64,000 nucleotides of DNA from Sphingobacteriaceae bacterium (GCA_002319075.1 NVQB01000001.1:3410001-3474000); one strand, 5' to 3'; shown: positions 25,374 through 34,105, counted from the first letter of the stretch. The notes: generated by a model from the letters alone, not told the origin. A program made the numbers and translations.

Positions 25374-26453
25374 TTATTTCACGTCAAAATTTATAACTAC
25401 ATCTTTTGTCTTGGGATGTGCCTGGCAGGTTAAAATAAATCCTGCATCAATTTCATCTTGTTCTAATCCGTAATTCACATCCATAGTCACTTCTCCTTTT
25501 TCGAGCTTTGCTTTGCAGGCACAACACACGCCCCCTTTGCAGGCATAAGGTAAATCAGACCCACTTTTCATCGCGGCATCTAAAATACTTTCGCCTTCGT
25601 ATGGAATTTCCATTTCTGTGGATACACCATCGAGTTTAATGATGACTTTGCTCCTGGGTCCGGTACTTATTTTAGTTACTTTCTTAATTTGTTTTTTTGC
25701 TAACTGAGCTCCGGCTGTGGTGAACAATTCGAAGTGTATGTTTTTTGTAGGAATACCGGCTGCAGCCAAAGTATCTTTCGCCGTTAGGATCAGGTCTTCA
25801 GGGCCGCACAAAAAACATTCGTCAATCATTACCGGATCAATGATATTTTTTAAGAAGTACTCTATTTTGGTTTTGTCAATGCGTCCTGCTAAAATTTCCG
25901 CGTCAGCTTTTTCCTGACTTAAAATATAGTATAGGCTAAGACGACGCATATACTTGTTCTTCAGCGCTTCAAACTGTTCTTTAAAAATAATAGAACCTTT
26001 ATTTTTGTTGCCGTATAATAAAATGATGGTGCTTTGCGGTTCTGTTTTTAAAATGGTTTTTACAATGGACATTACCGGGGTGATACCACTTCCAACAGCA
26101 ATAAAAAAATAATTCTTTTTATTGGTTTCTAAAAGATCGGTGCTAAATCTTCCCAGTGGTGGCATCACTTCCACTTCGTCTCCTACTTTTAATGTAGAAT
26201 AGGCGTAATTCGAGAATTTTCCTTCCGGAATGGTTTTAATAGCCACAGTCAATTGCTCATCAAGCGGACTAGAGCAGATAGAGTAGGAGCGGCGAACCTC
26301 TTCGCCATCAATGATTGTTTTTAAAGTGAGATATTGTCCGTGCTTAAAACCGAAGATTTCTTTTTTATCTTCAGGCACATCAAAAAGCACCGAAACACAT
26401 TCCGGTGTTTCTTTTTTCAGAGCTTTTATTTTTAAGTTATGGAAGCGTGACAT
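25374..26453 (-). CDS. paaE: Phenylacetyl-CoA epoxidase reductase PaaE
   Basis: A 359-residue reductase. The N-terminal FAD domain has RRSYSICSSP, the NAD(P)H domain has VGSGITPVMSIVKTIL and ECFLCGPEDLI, and the C-terminal plant-type [2Fe-2S] ferredoxin domain has CKGGVCCACKAKLEKG and a final Cys in ILTCQAHP. It passes electrons from NADPH to the PaaA di-iron site. It starts two bases after the TetR gene stops. Unusually, it precedes paaABC; in E. coli it follows paaD. Confidence 0.95.
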   Translation of the reverse strand: MSRFHNLKIKALKKETPECVSVLFDVPEDKKEIFGFKHGQYLTLKTIIDGEEVRRSYSICSSPLDEQLTVAIKTIPEGKFSNYAYSTLKVGDEVEVMPPLGRFSTDLLETNKKNYFFIAVGSGITPVMSIVKTILKTEPQSTIILLYGNKNKGSIIFKEQFEALKNKYMRRLSLYYILSQEKADAEILAGRIDKTKIEYFLKNIIDPVMIDECFLCGPEDLILTAKDTLAAAGIPTKNIHFELFTTAGAQLAKKQIKKVTKISTGPRSKVIIKLDGVSTEMEIPYEGESILDAAMKSGSDLPYACKGGVCCACKAKLEKGEVTMDVNYGLEQDEIDAGFILTCQAHPKTKDVVINFDVK

Positions 26454-26455
26454 AA

Positions 26456-27043
26456 TTATTTTTTTAGACCGCTTAAAAGCAGGTTAGTAATATCTTTTTC
26501 TAATTCTTTTTCAGAGATTTTTCTTTTCGGATTATACCACAACTCAATCCAGCGTATGGCTGAAAGTATCGTAAACATAGCCACCGAAACATTTATAGGT
26601 GCAAATTCTTTTTTAGAGATGCCATTTTCTATCAATGCCGCAAACCTGGCTTCGTAACCTTTGCGTAAAGTTTTAAAAATAGAAAGTTTTGGTTCCGGTA
26701 AAGATTTCCAATCATTGTTGGTTACAGACACAGATGCCGCATCTTCGATCATCAACTGAATATGGAGTCGAATGATAGACTTTAGTTTTTCAGTGTAAGA
26801 TGACTTTTCATTTTCAACCTTAGAAATGTGTGAAACATATTCTCCCGCAATGCGGAAACAAATTTCTTCAAGCATCTCGTCTTTGGATTTAATGTGACTG
26901 TAAATACTCGCAGCCTCCACTCCCACGCGTTCTGCCAGGTCTCTCATCGAAGCGCTTCCATAGCCTTTCTCTTTAAATAAGAGCGCAGCTTCTTTAAGAA
27001 TGTTTTCTCTTTTAGAGATCTTTTTTTTGACAGCAGTTGGCAT
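26456..27043 (-). CDS. paaR: TetR-family regulator, probable phenylacetate repressor PaaR
   Basis: A 195-residue TetR protein. The N-terminal helix-turn-helix covers about residues 12-58 (ILKEAALLFKEKGYGSASMRDLAERVGVEAASIYSHIKSKDEML), and the C-terminal helices form the ligand domain (TetR_C type). It is first in the paa transcript with paaE two bases downstream, so the repressor and pathway are co-transcribed. A symmetric site 58 bp upstream matches the Thermus PaaR consensus as I recall it. Phenylacetyl-CoA is the expected inducer by analogy. Identity as PaaR is inferred from position and operator rather than from diagnostic residues. Confidence 0.8.
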   Translation of the reverse strand: MPTAVKKKISKRENILKEAALLFKEKGYGSASMRDLAERVGVEAASIYSHIKSKDEMLEEICFRIAGEYVSHISKVENEKSSYTEKLKSIIRLHIQLMIEDAASVSVTNNDWKSLPEPKLSIFKTLRKGYEARFAALIENGISKKEFAPINVSVAMFTILSAIRWIELWYNPKRKISEKELEKDITNLLLSGLKK

Positions 27044-27100
27044 TGTTATAAAGGGATATTTTAATCCTTAGATAAAAATATGAAAGCGGAAGTGAAAAAC

Positions 27101-27114
27101 CTAACGAACGTTAG
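27101..27114. promoter_or_regulatory. PaaR-type operator
   Basis: CTAACGAACGTTAG is a perfect inverted repeat (arms CTAACG/CGTTAG around AA) flanked by A and T tracts. It fits CNAACGNNCGTTNG, the PaaR consensus I recall from Thermus thermophilus. It lies 58 bp before the tetR ATG, next to a weak -7 (TATTTTTA at 27080 to 27073), so binding should block the paaR-paaE promoter. I found no second copy elsewhere in the cluster. Confidence 0.72.
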
Positions 27115-27141
27115 TTTTTTAACAAATTATAAGTTGGTGCA

Positions 27142-27170
27142 CAAAAAAAACGGACCGCTAAGGTCCGTTT
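27142..27170 (-). terminator. Terminator of the sugar dehydrogenase gene
   Basis: Arms AAACGGACC (27148-27156) and GGTCCGTTT (27162-27170) with a 5-nt loop. In the minus direction it ends in a run of eight T. It insulates the paa promoter region from the upstream gene. Confidence 0.88.
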
Positions 27171-27197
27171 TGTAATTAAAGTATTTGAAAGTAAACT

Positions 27198-28625
27198 TTA
27201 GTTTATGATCAATTTATGTACATAACTTGAATTAGTGCCCGACAGTCGAAGTAAATAAATTCCGGGCTGCAGTTGTTGTAACGAAGTTTCCTGGGCACCT
27301 GTTTTTCCAGTTACAGTTTCTTTTGCTACTACGGCGCCACTCATGCTAACGATCTCTAACAAAGTATAATTTGCTTTTTCATCGAGGTTCATATATAAAA
27401 TACCTTCTGCGATTTTTGGAGCAACGGGATACCTGTTTTTGTTTTCGGCAATACCCACAGGATTGCCTGTGGCATTGGTGCCAATGCGGTGTACGCTATT
27501 ATCTGTATGAGAAACAACGTAGGCTTCTCCACTTTCTGTTTCTCCAAAGTGTACCATGCCGGTAGGTGAAAGAGTTTGAGGTGTAGTAGTCCAGCCGCCT
27601 GCTCCATCCGAAATAATTTTATACCAGGCACCCGAATAAAAATCTGCGCTTAAGTAATACCCTTGCAATGCTGGAAATGCAGAGCCCCTGTATACAATTC
27701 CACCTGTTATACTCGCTGCAGGATTTTGTGTGCTGTATGTATGAGCCGGCGCAACATAAGAGGATTGTGGTCCACAACCCGTAGTGTTAAAAGCAGCATT
27801 GCCTTCGTAACAACGCCATCCGTAGTTTTGTCCGGGGATAGCACCCGCAGGTCGGAAATTTATTTCTTCCCAGGAATCCTGGCCTACATCACCGATCCAC
27901 ATATCGTGTGTTTGTCTGTCGAAGCTCCAGCGGTAAGGATTACGCAGACCTATGTCGTAAATTTCGTTGTTGTAAGGATTTCCGGCCGGAACAGAGTAGT
28001 AGGGAGCAGCCGAGGCAGTATTGACAGCGAAACGTAAAATTTTTCCAAGCAATACGGAAGTGTTTTGTGCATTATTGGAAACATCACCTGCACCGCCACC
28101 ATCTCCGGTGGAAAGATACAAGTAACCATCGTTTCCAAAATGGAGCTCACCACCATTATGATTTGTATTGCCTGGGTGAGGAATACTGATAATGACTTTT
28201 TTAGAATTAGCATCCGCTACATTCGGACTAGCACTAACCTGGTAACGCGCTATCTCGAGCATGCCGCCGGCTGTTGTATAATAAACGTAAAAGAAACCGT
28301 TGGTGGCATAGTTGGGATGAAAGGCCATACTTAATAATCCCCGTTCACCGTCACTGCTGATATTGGTTACCGTTAAGAAAGTAGAAAGTAAAGTGAAGGA
28401 AGCATCGTAGGCAAGAATGGTTCCGCTTTTTTGTACGATAAATACACGGTTAGTACCGTCACCGGCATTTACAAATGCGATGGGACCAGTAAGACCGTTT
28501 GTAATTACGGGAGTAAGCGTTATTGTTGGCGCTTGTGCAAATGTTTTTCCAAGAAGAAAAACAAAAAGAATTACCAGGTTCTTTAAGGAAATTTTGCGAA
28601 GAATCGCTGAGTAAGTGTTATTCAT
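27198..28625 (-). CDS. Secreted PQQ-dependent sugar dehydrogenase-like protein with T9SS sorting domain
   Basis: A 475-residue protein. Signal peptide to about residue 31 (...KTFAQ). The glucose/sorbosone dehydrogenase (GSDH) beta-propeller covers about 35-385: GERGLLSMAFHPNYATNGFFYVYYT, HNGGELHFGNDGYLYLSTGDGGGAGD, GLRNPYRWSFD and GDVGQDSWEEINF are the family hallmarks for PQQ and calcium binding. The last ~75 residues are a type A sorting domain ending YLLRLSGTNSSYVHKLIIN. It is expected to oxidise aldoses outside the cell or at the surface. Monocistronic: own terminator, unrelated neighbours. Confidence 0.9.
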   Translation of the reverse strand: MNNTYSAILRKISLKNLVILFVFLLGKTFAQAPTITLTPVITNGLTGPIAFVNAGDGTNRVFIVQKSGTILAYDASFTLLSTFLTVTNISSDGERGLLSMAFHPNYATNGFFYVYYTTAGGMLEIARYQVSASPNVADANSKKVIISIPHPGNTNHNGGELHFGNDGYLYLSTGDGGGAGDVSNNAQNTSVLLGKILRFAVNTASAAPYYSVPAGNPYNNEIYDIGLRNPYRWSFDRQTHDMWIGDVGQDSWEEINFRPAGAIPGQNYGWRCYEGNAAFNTTGCGPQSSYVAPAHTYSTQNPAASITGGIVYRGSAFPALQGYYLSADFYSGAWYKIISDGAGGWTTTPQTLSPTGMVHFGETESGEAYVVSHTDNSVHRIGTNATGNPVGIAENKNRYPVAPKIAEGILYMNLDEKANYTLLEIVSMSGAVVAKETVTGKTGAQETSLQQLQPGIYLLRLSGTNSSYVHKLIIN

Positions 28626-28848
28626 AGTTTTGTGATTTGTTGGTTCATTCTAAGTTAGTAAAACAAAAAAATGCGCCAATCGTAAACAGAATAGATTTTG
28701 TGTTTATTTAAGGAAAATTGGCGGCGGCAAAAAACATACCAGGCGCAAAAGGAAATAAATGTGTTTTTAATAAATGAGTTTAAGTTAGCAAGCCATCTTT
28801 CAAATCAAATGGGTGCTTTAATTACAGAAATAAAAAGTAGTTATAGAT

Positions 28849-30447
28849 CTATCGATTTTGTTCGTTGTTTAATTTCTGAAAAACACCAATAGTCCAGGCA
28901 CTGGAATTTAGTTTTTCCTTCCTGTTACTTTCAGTAGCAAATTCTTCAACGATGTATTTTTCAGGAAAGTGACCGGTTGTTTTATAGGTTCCATAAGCAA
29001 GCTTAAGCCATCGGTTTTTAATGGTATCGGCTGTAGCATTAAAATTGTAATTGCGTAAACCTTTAATTGCCATCCATTGCAAAGGGGCATACCCATAAGG
29101 TGAATCCCATTGTTGACCGGTTTTGTAGGGTGTTGTAACAAGTCCGCCTGGTCTTAAAAAAACTCCCTTAATTCTGTCTTCAACTTCTTTGGCCTGCGCG
29201 GGCGAGGCAAGTTGAAAAAATAAGGGAAATGTTCCTGCTAATGAATAAACCAGTGAGTGCCTTTGTTCTTTACAGTTAAAATCGAAGTAATAATTTTTAG
29301 CAGCACTCCAGCAGTAATTATTGATGGCGTTCATGCGTTCTTCAGCCCTAAAGTTAAATTCGTTTGTTTTTGAAATGTTGCCGGTTAGAGAATAAGTGTG
29401 TGCGAGTACCAATTCTTCATAATATAAAAGACAATTTAAATCGACAGGGATAAAGTCGGTTGTGTGTATGGTTGCCGGTGCATACATGTTCTCACCTGCA
29501 ATATCGATCCAGCGGCTTGAGCAGCCCCATCCGGATTCTGCTGCAGCGCGAATGTTTCGGTAAAGTTCTTTTTCGCTGTATGTTTTTAGAACCAATGATG
29601 CTTCTGCCGCAGCTTTAAGGTCTTCGTAATAATTTTCTGCACGTGGTGTAGTTTGATCATCCCAGTAGCGATTCAGTATTTCACCGCCAGGTAATTTTAC
29701 AACGCGCTGGAATGTGCCTACAACATTAGCCTTGAGCTGCTCTGAACCTCTCATCCAAAAAGCATATTCTTTTTCGAGGGCAGGGAGATATTTTTTATAA
29801 GTAGAATCGCCTTTTGATTGCACTAATACAGAGAGCATGAGCGCAAAAACTGGTGGTTGTGAACGGCTAAGGTAATAACTGCGATTTCCGGCAGGAACAA
29901 AGCCATAGTGATTGATCATCCACGAAAAATTATCTACACTATTTTGAACTGCCTCAATGTCGCCGTCTGCCAGTAATCCAAGCATGGCAAAATAACTGTC
30001 CCAATAGTGCATTTCACGAACACTTTCGCCTGCGATAACGTAAGGGTAAGGCAATGCCAGCAATGTGCCGTTTTGTTTTTTATCAGCAGGATGTTTTAAA
30101 GTTTTCCAAAGCGCTGAAATGTCTTCTGACGCTGAGAGGGAATCTACCCGGGAGTCTTCATGCGGAGGTATGAGGAAATTCTTTTTTACAAAGTCTAAAA
30201 TAACTTCTGGAGATTTATTCTTAAGGGTAGTATATTCCAGGTTTATGGAATCGAGGTCTCCTAAAGGAACGCAGTCTACAAAGGTTTTACTGTCGCTGAA
30301 AATTCTCAGACTCTGTACATCATAAAACAATTGCCCGTAAAGTTCTTCAGGGGGATCATTTCTGAGTGTTTTTGGAAGTTTAGGTTCGTCGGAACATCCG
30401 GCTAAACTTAAAAACAGGAAAGCAGGAAATAATAATTTCAGTTTCAT
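28849..30447 (-). CDS. treA: Trehalase lipoprotein (GH37)
   Basis: A 532-residue glycoside hydrolase family 37 enzyme. MKLKLLFPAFLFLSLAGC is a lipoprotein signal (Cys18). The first trehalase signature region is 137-153 (YVIAGESVREMHYWDSYF-like block), and QWDSPYGYAPLQW near 455 is the second. The central helical barrel retains DQTTPRAE-type and AAESGWGCSSRW blocks. The usual Gly-rich C-terminal EKY segment is partly present (FPEKYIVEE), but the glycine run after it is missing, with NSSAWTIGVF instead. It should split trehalose into two glucoses in the periplasm or at the surface. Confidence 0.9.
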   Translation of the reverse strand: MKLKLLFPAFLFLSLAGCSDEPKLPKTLRNDPPEELYGQLFYDVQSLRIFSDSKTFVDCVPLGDLDSINLEYTTLKNKSPEVILDFVKKNFLIPPHEDSRVDSLSASEDISALWKTLKHPADKKQNGTLLALPYPYVIAGESVREMHYWDSYFAMLGLLADGDIEAVQNSVDNFSWMINHYGFVPAGNRSYYLSRSQPPVFALMLSVLVQSKGDSTYKKYLPALEKEYAFWMRGSEQLKANVVGTFQRVVKLPGGEILNRYWDDQTTPRAENYYEDLKAAAEASLVLKTYSEKELYRNIRAAAESGWGCSSRWIDIAGENMYAPATIHTTDFIPVDLNCLLYYEELVLAHTYSLTGNISKTNEFNFRAEERMNAINNYCWSAAKNYYFDFNCKEQRHSLVYSLAGTFPLFFQLASPAQAKEVEDRIKGVFLRPGGLVTTPYKTGQQWDSPYGYAPLQWMAIKGLRNYNFNATADTIKNRWLKLAYGTYKTTGHFPEKYIVEEFATESNRKEKLNSSAWTIGVFQKLNNEQNR

Positions 30448-30611
30448 GCGCTATTAAAAAGAAATAAAAATAAAACTTATTTCTCAAAAGCAATCAGCTC
30501 TCTAAGGAAGTAGTTTTAAATTTTAGCATAAAACTCGCTGGAATTTACGCTTTCAATTTCTCTGTGAAGTGATTTTCCATCAGTAACACTATGCGCAAGA
30601 AAAACTCCTGC
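30448..30611. other. Intergenic region upstream of trehalase
   Basis: Part of a 315-bp gap that should hold the trehalase promoter. I saw no exact TAnnTTTG on the minus strand and no ORF. The remainder of the gap (30612-30762) holds two terminators in series. Confidence 0.3.
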
Positions 30612-30640
30612 AAAAAAAACAGCGGTGTAATGCTACCGCT
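30612..30640 (-). terminator. Second, downstream terminator in the DUF4382-trehalase gap
   Basis: Arms AGCGGT (30621-30626) and ACCGCT (30635-30640), followed in the minus direction by eight T. It lies about 75 bp beyond the DUF4382 terminator. It may be a back-up terminator or close a small independent transcript. Confidence 0.65.
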
Positions 30641-30712
30641 TCATTAAAAAGGAAACGTGGGATTTCCCCCTGAAAGTAGCGGTTAAATATGAATTAAAGA
30701 TTTGCTGAAATA

Positions 30713-30743
30713 AAAAAGGAGCCATTGTAAACAGCTCCTTTTT
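30713..30743 (-). terminator. Terminator of the DUF4382 gene
   Basis: Perfect 10-bp arms AAAAAGGAGC (30713-30722) and GCTCCTTTTT (30734-30743) with an 11-nt loop. The stem is A/T tailed on both sides. Confidence 0.88.
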
Positions 30744-30762
30744 GTAAATGCGTATAAAGACC

Positions 30763-31539
30763 TTAAATTGTAAGGATGCCTACAACAGTGGTGTTTCCCA
30801 CTGTAACAGTGATGTTTGATAAGGTAGCGGTATTAAAAGGAGAAACCGGTACCGCAGAAACGCTGTAAGTTCCCGCTGGCAAACCTTTAATAATAAAATT
30901 GCCATTGCTGTCAGCAACGGTTGAGTAAGAGTTGCCGCCTGACGTAACAGTAATTATTGCAGCTACTCCGGGTTGCGATAGTTGTCCTTTTATGGAGCCA
31001 CTGATGGCAGTTTCAACCGTTCTTATAACAGGTTTAAGCGAGTAACTACCATTGCCTTTTTCAACAATGGATTGATTTGCATCGAAATCGAGTAACACAT
31101 AGTAAGCTACACCGGCCTGCAAAGTTTGGTGAACCTGTAGTTTTAAACCTGATTGTTCAGCACTTGGAGTGCTTAAAGGATAAGTAACGCCTCCTTTAAC
31201 AACCGTACTGTTAGGGCCTAGTATTAATCTTATTTGCTCTACCTTGTCTACATATAAAGATCCGGTAGCAATAAGTGTGTCAAGGCCATTCGAGAAATTA
31301 AGTAAGTTGTAGATGCCGGCGTTTACATTTAATTGCGTTGTATTTCCGTTACCGGTAATTTCTACAGCTTGTAGATCAATGTTTACTGCGGTATACGGTC
31401 CAGGCGCATCGGTCATACGCACGTAATAGGGTGTTGGTTTAGCTGGATCTAGGGTTGGTTCTGGGGTTGATTCCTTTGTGCACGAATTTGCAAATAAAAC
31501 AATCGTGAAAAGAACTGCGAGCGATTTAAGAGTTTTCAT
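30763..31539 (-). CDS. DUF4382 lipoprotein with carboxypeptidase-regulatory-like domain
   Basis: I use the ATG at 31539 (258 residues), because MKTLKSLAVLFTIVLFANSC is a clean lipoprotein signal (Cys20) while the longer frame adds 11 non-signal residues. Residues about 35-175 match DUF4382 (YYVRMTDAPGPYTAVNIDLQAVEI; LQAGVAYYVLLDFDANQSIVEKGNGSYSLKPVIR). Residues about 180-258 are a regulatory-like Ig domain (ISGSIKGQL...ADSNGNFIIKGLPAGTYSVSAVP). Likely surface-anchored and of unknown role. Monocistronic. Confidence 0.87.
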   Translation of the reverse strand: MKTLKSLAVLFTIVLFANSCTKESTPEPTLDPAKPTPYYVRMTDAPGPYTAVNIDLQAVEITGNGNTTQLNVNAGIYNLLNFSNGLDTLIATGSLYVDKVEQIRLILGPNSTVVKGGVTYPLSTPSAEQSGLKLQVHQTLQAGVAYYVLLDFDANQSIVEKGNGSYSLKPVIRTVETAISGSIKGQLSQPGVAAIITVTSGGNSYSTVADSNGNFIIKGLPAGTYSVSAVPVSPFNTATLSNITVTVGNTTVVGILTI

Positions 31540-31745
31540 AAGTTTTATTTTTTGCAAAGGTTGAATTTGCATTCTCCCTTCAGGGCTGGTTTAAACTATT
31601 CTGCTTATAATTTCATGCCATAAAAAACATAAAGTAGTCTCTCTAAAGACTTTAAACAGCGCCTTAACCCCCAAGCATTTCATAAATTTATTTTATTACT
31701 CCAGCCATGTTCTTGTAGTCTTCTACAAATGAGGCATATAAGTTC

Positions 31746-32144
31746 TTACTTTCTAAAGGGAAATAATTCCCTTAGACGTAGATCTCTGAGCCATAAACCT
31801 CCCCACATAATTGCGGAGATATAAACTGAAAATAATGTGTGACTGAATAATGGATTGTCCACACGTAAATGAGTAGCCATTGCCCCACCAAAATAACCGG
31901 TTAGCAAAACTGCTCCTAGTATGGAGGTTCGAGGAATAGCATAAAGCAAGGTGCAAACAAGAGCAATAACACCGAGTGTAAAAATATGGTGTTCTTTATA
32001 ACCCAATTCGTTAACGGTTGTTTGAATTACTTCCGGGGGACATGCAAATTTCATTATAGCATCAAATGCCATAAAGAAGATGATAAGTCCACTCATTATT
32101 CTGCCGGTTAAGAGTTGCGCTTTTGAAATGTGATTTGTTTCCAT
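31746..32144 (-). CDS. DoxX-like membrane protein
   Basis: A 132-residue inner membrane protein with four hydrophobic helices matching the DoxX-like family (GRIMSGLIIFFMAFDAIMKF; LGYKEHHIFTLGVIALVCTLLYAIPRTSILGAVLLTGYFGGAMATHLR). I use the ATG at 32144: the alternative TTG at 32159 overlaps the -7 promoter box and so would not be transcribed. Function unknown; relatives occur in quinone and thiosulfate metabolism. Monocistronic. Confidence 0.85.
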   Translation of the reverse strand: METNHISKAQLLTGRIMSGLIIFFMAFDAIMKFACPPEVIQTTVNELGYKEHHIFTLGVIALVCTLLYAIPRTSILGAVLLTGYFGGAMATHLRVDNPLFSHTLFSVYISAIMWGGLWLRDLRLRELFPFRK

Positions 32145-32156
32145 AATTTTTTTAAG

Positions 32157-32164
32157 CAAATATA
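32157..32164 (-). promoter_or_regulatory. -7 promoter box of the DoxX-like gene
   Basis: Minus-strand TATATTTG is an exact TAnnTTTG match, 12 nt before the ATG at 32144, leaving a leader of only a few nucleotides. No clear -33 TTG. It rules out the TTG codon within it as the start of translation. Confidence 0.5.
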
Positions 32165-32397
32165 GAAGGCGTTTTATAAATTCATACTTGTTATTAGCGA
32201 CATATTGTGGGTTAAATACGTCAACAAAAAAACGGATTTAGTAGTTAATCTCCTTGCCGCTGGTAATAGTATATTCCGGCTTCTTATCTCCGGAGGAACT
32301 AAATTTTACAAAATTTATTTATTCTGAATAGTTTGTTACAACTTAAGCACTTTGGGGACGAAAATCATTTTTCAAATCGCTTGTATTAAACGCTAAA

Positions 32398-32934
32398 TTA
32401 TATCGCATTTATTTTAGCAAATGATAATGGATTCGAAATATACTTTATGCCATAACTGTTTAGTGAAGCCCAAAGCCGTCCGGATTCTGCCTTTGTAAAC
32501 CTTTTCAGATCACTGCTAATTTCAAAGATTTCGCATTTAAGTCCTGCCTCGTTTACAGGAAAAGAGACAATGGATTTTTGAGGGAAAGATTTATTTCCCA
32601 CTGTAAAAAATTGAACGAAATCGTAGTCAAAGCCATCGGGTATATAAAGGCACAGTCTTTTCGCGCCTTCCATTAGCTCCACTTTAAGTTCGATAAGTTC
32701 TGAAATAGCGTATGTACTTTTAAATAAATTGAACGTTTCTTTTTTAAAATTCCCGGCAACGGATTGAAGCCGTGGAATTAGATTTACATAAACATCAAAT
32801 TGATTCTCGGAGCCGGTTTGCAGATCCGCATAAAAGTCATGTATGGTAAAATCGCCACCATTTATGGTGTATGCTTTTTTACCAATAAAATAATCGAGGT
32901 CTTTTACAAACTCCAGCGCTTCATTTTTTTTCAT
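32398..32934 (-). CDS. Hypothetical cytoplasmic protein
   Basis: A 178-residue protein I do not recognise. No signal peptide or membrane helix. A mixed alpha/beta pattern (ALEFVKDLDYFIGKKAYTINGGDFTIHDFYADLQ...; KRLCLYIPDGFDYDFVQFFTVG) suggests a compact globular fold. It stands alone between the DoxX-like gene and dapD, with a 125-nt gap to the dapD stop side. The start at ATG 32934 is the only reasonable one. Confidence 0.6.
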   Translation of the reverse strand: MKKNEALEFVKDLDYFIGKKAYTINGGDFTIHDFYADLQTGSENQFDVYVNLIPRLQSVAGNFKKETFNLFKSTYAISELIELKVELMEGAKRLCLYIPDGFDYDFVQFFTVGNKSFPQKSIVSFPVNEAGLKCEIFEISSDLKRFTKAESGRLWASLNSYGIKYISNPLSFAKINAI

Positions 32935-33059
32935 TTGATTTTGTTTAAGCGTTTGTAAAGAAAGCAGGTTCTACAAAACGACCATATTAAGGCGTTAAGA
33001 ACCGAAGATAGGCCCAAAGGTAATGCTCTTGCAAAACCTGCTATAAAGTATCGCGGTTT

Positions 33060-33869
33060 TTAAACGGCAACATTATGCTCTCTCAAAGCATCGTTCAACG
33101 AAGTCTTAAGATCGGTGCTGGCTTTACGTTTCCCAATAATCAATGCACAGGGTACCTGAAACTCTCCCGCAGGAAATTGTTTGGTATAACTTCCCGGAAT
33201 AACAACACTGCGTTCTGGCACATATCCTTTTGTTTCGATAGGACTTGATCCGCTGACATCAATAATTTTTGTAGACTGAGTTAATACAACATTTGCTCCA
33301 AGAACTGCTTCTTTCCCAACTCTCACGCCTTCCACCACAATGCAGCGGGAACCGATAAAAGCATCATCTTCAATAATTACCGGTGCAGCTTGCACGGGCT
33401 CTAATACTCCGCCAATACCAACTCCTCCGCTCAAATGCACATTTTTTCCAATCTGTGCGCAGCTTCCAACGGTTGCCCAGGTATCTACCATAGTTCCCGA
33501 ATCTACATAAGCGCCGATATTTACATAACTCGGCATCATAATTACACCGCTTGCCAAAAAAGCACCGTAACGCGCAATAGCATGTGGCACCACTCTTACG
33601 CCAAGATTGGCGTAATTGGTTTTCAAGGCCATTTTATCATGAAACTCCATGGGGCCAACTTCAAAAGTGGTCATTTTGCGTGTAGGAAAATACAGAATTA
33701 CCGCTTTCTTCACCCATTCATTTACCTGCCAGCTGCCATCAGGCATTGGCTGTGCCACTCTTAACTGACCAAGGTCTAATTGCTGAATTACTTCATTAAT
33801 AGTTGCTACTGTATGTTTGTCTTGTAATAAGCTTCTGTTGTGCCACGCGGCTTCGATAATGTCCTGCAT
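33060..33869 (-). CDS. dapD: Tetrahydrodipicolinate N-succinyltransferase DapD
   Basis: A 269-residue left-handed beta-helix acyltransferase. The N-terminal helical domain is followed by GPMEFHDKMALKTNYANLGVRVVP, then hexapeptide repeats (ASGVIMMPSYVNIGAYVDSGTMVDTWATVGSCAQIGKNVHLSGGVGIGG) and the EDDAFIGSRCIVVEGVRVG block, all classic DapD. It transfers succinyl from succinyl-CoA in the lysine and diaminopimelate pathway. Monocistronic here. Confidence 0.95.
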   Translation of the reverse strand: MQDIIEAAWHNRSLLQDKHTVATINEVIQQLDLGQLRVAQPMPDGSWQVNEWVKKAVILYFPTRKMTTFEVGPMEFHDKMALKTNYANLGVRVVPHAIARYGAFLASGVIMMPSYVNIGAYVDSGTMVDTWATVGSCAQIGKNVHLSGGVGIGGVLEPVQAAPVIIEDDAFIGSRCIVVEGVRVGKEAVLGANVVLTQSTKIIDVSGSSPIETKGYVPERSVVIPGSYTKQFPAGEFQVPCALIIGKRKASTDLKTSLNDALREHNVAV

Positions 33870-34105
33870 AAGTGATTTTTAAGAACGGCTAAATTAATAA
33901 AAAAGGAGAAACTGTCTACAGGAGATGTCTCCCGATATTTTTAGCGAAGTTTAATTACAGAATCATAAGGTGGAATTGTGTAAAGTACGCGGTCTGATTA
34001 CATGGTGAATTAAGGATCCTACGCCTTCGTTTGTTCGATAAGAGGCTTGTTGGGCCATCTAACCACGCCGGGAGGAATTTATCATGCGTATGATCAAAAA
34101 ATTAT

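Noticed and set aside
24749-25396. 215-codon plus-strand ORF
   Set aside because: It starts antisense within paaA and continues only because the 21-bp units lack stops in that frame.
26456-27043. TetR protein as an efflux-pump repressor of the AcrR type
   Set aside because: No transporter is nearby; the two-base gap to paaE and the PaaR-type site favour a paa role.
31746-32159. TTG start of the DoxX-like protein
   Set aside because: The TTG is part of the TATATTTG promoter box, so it would not be in the message.
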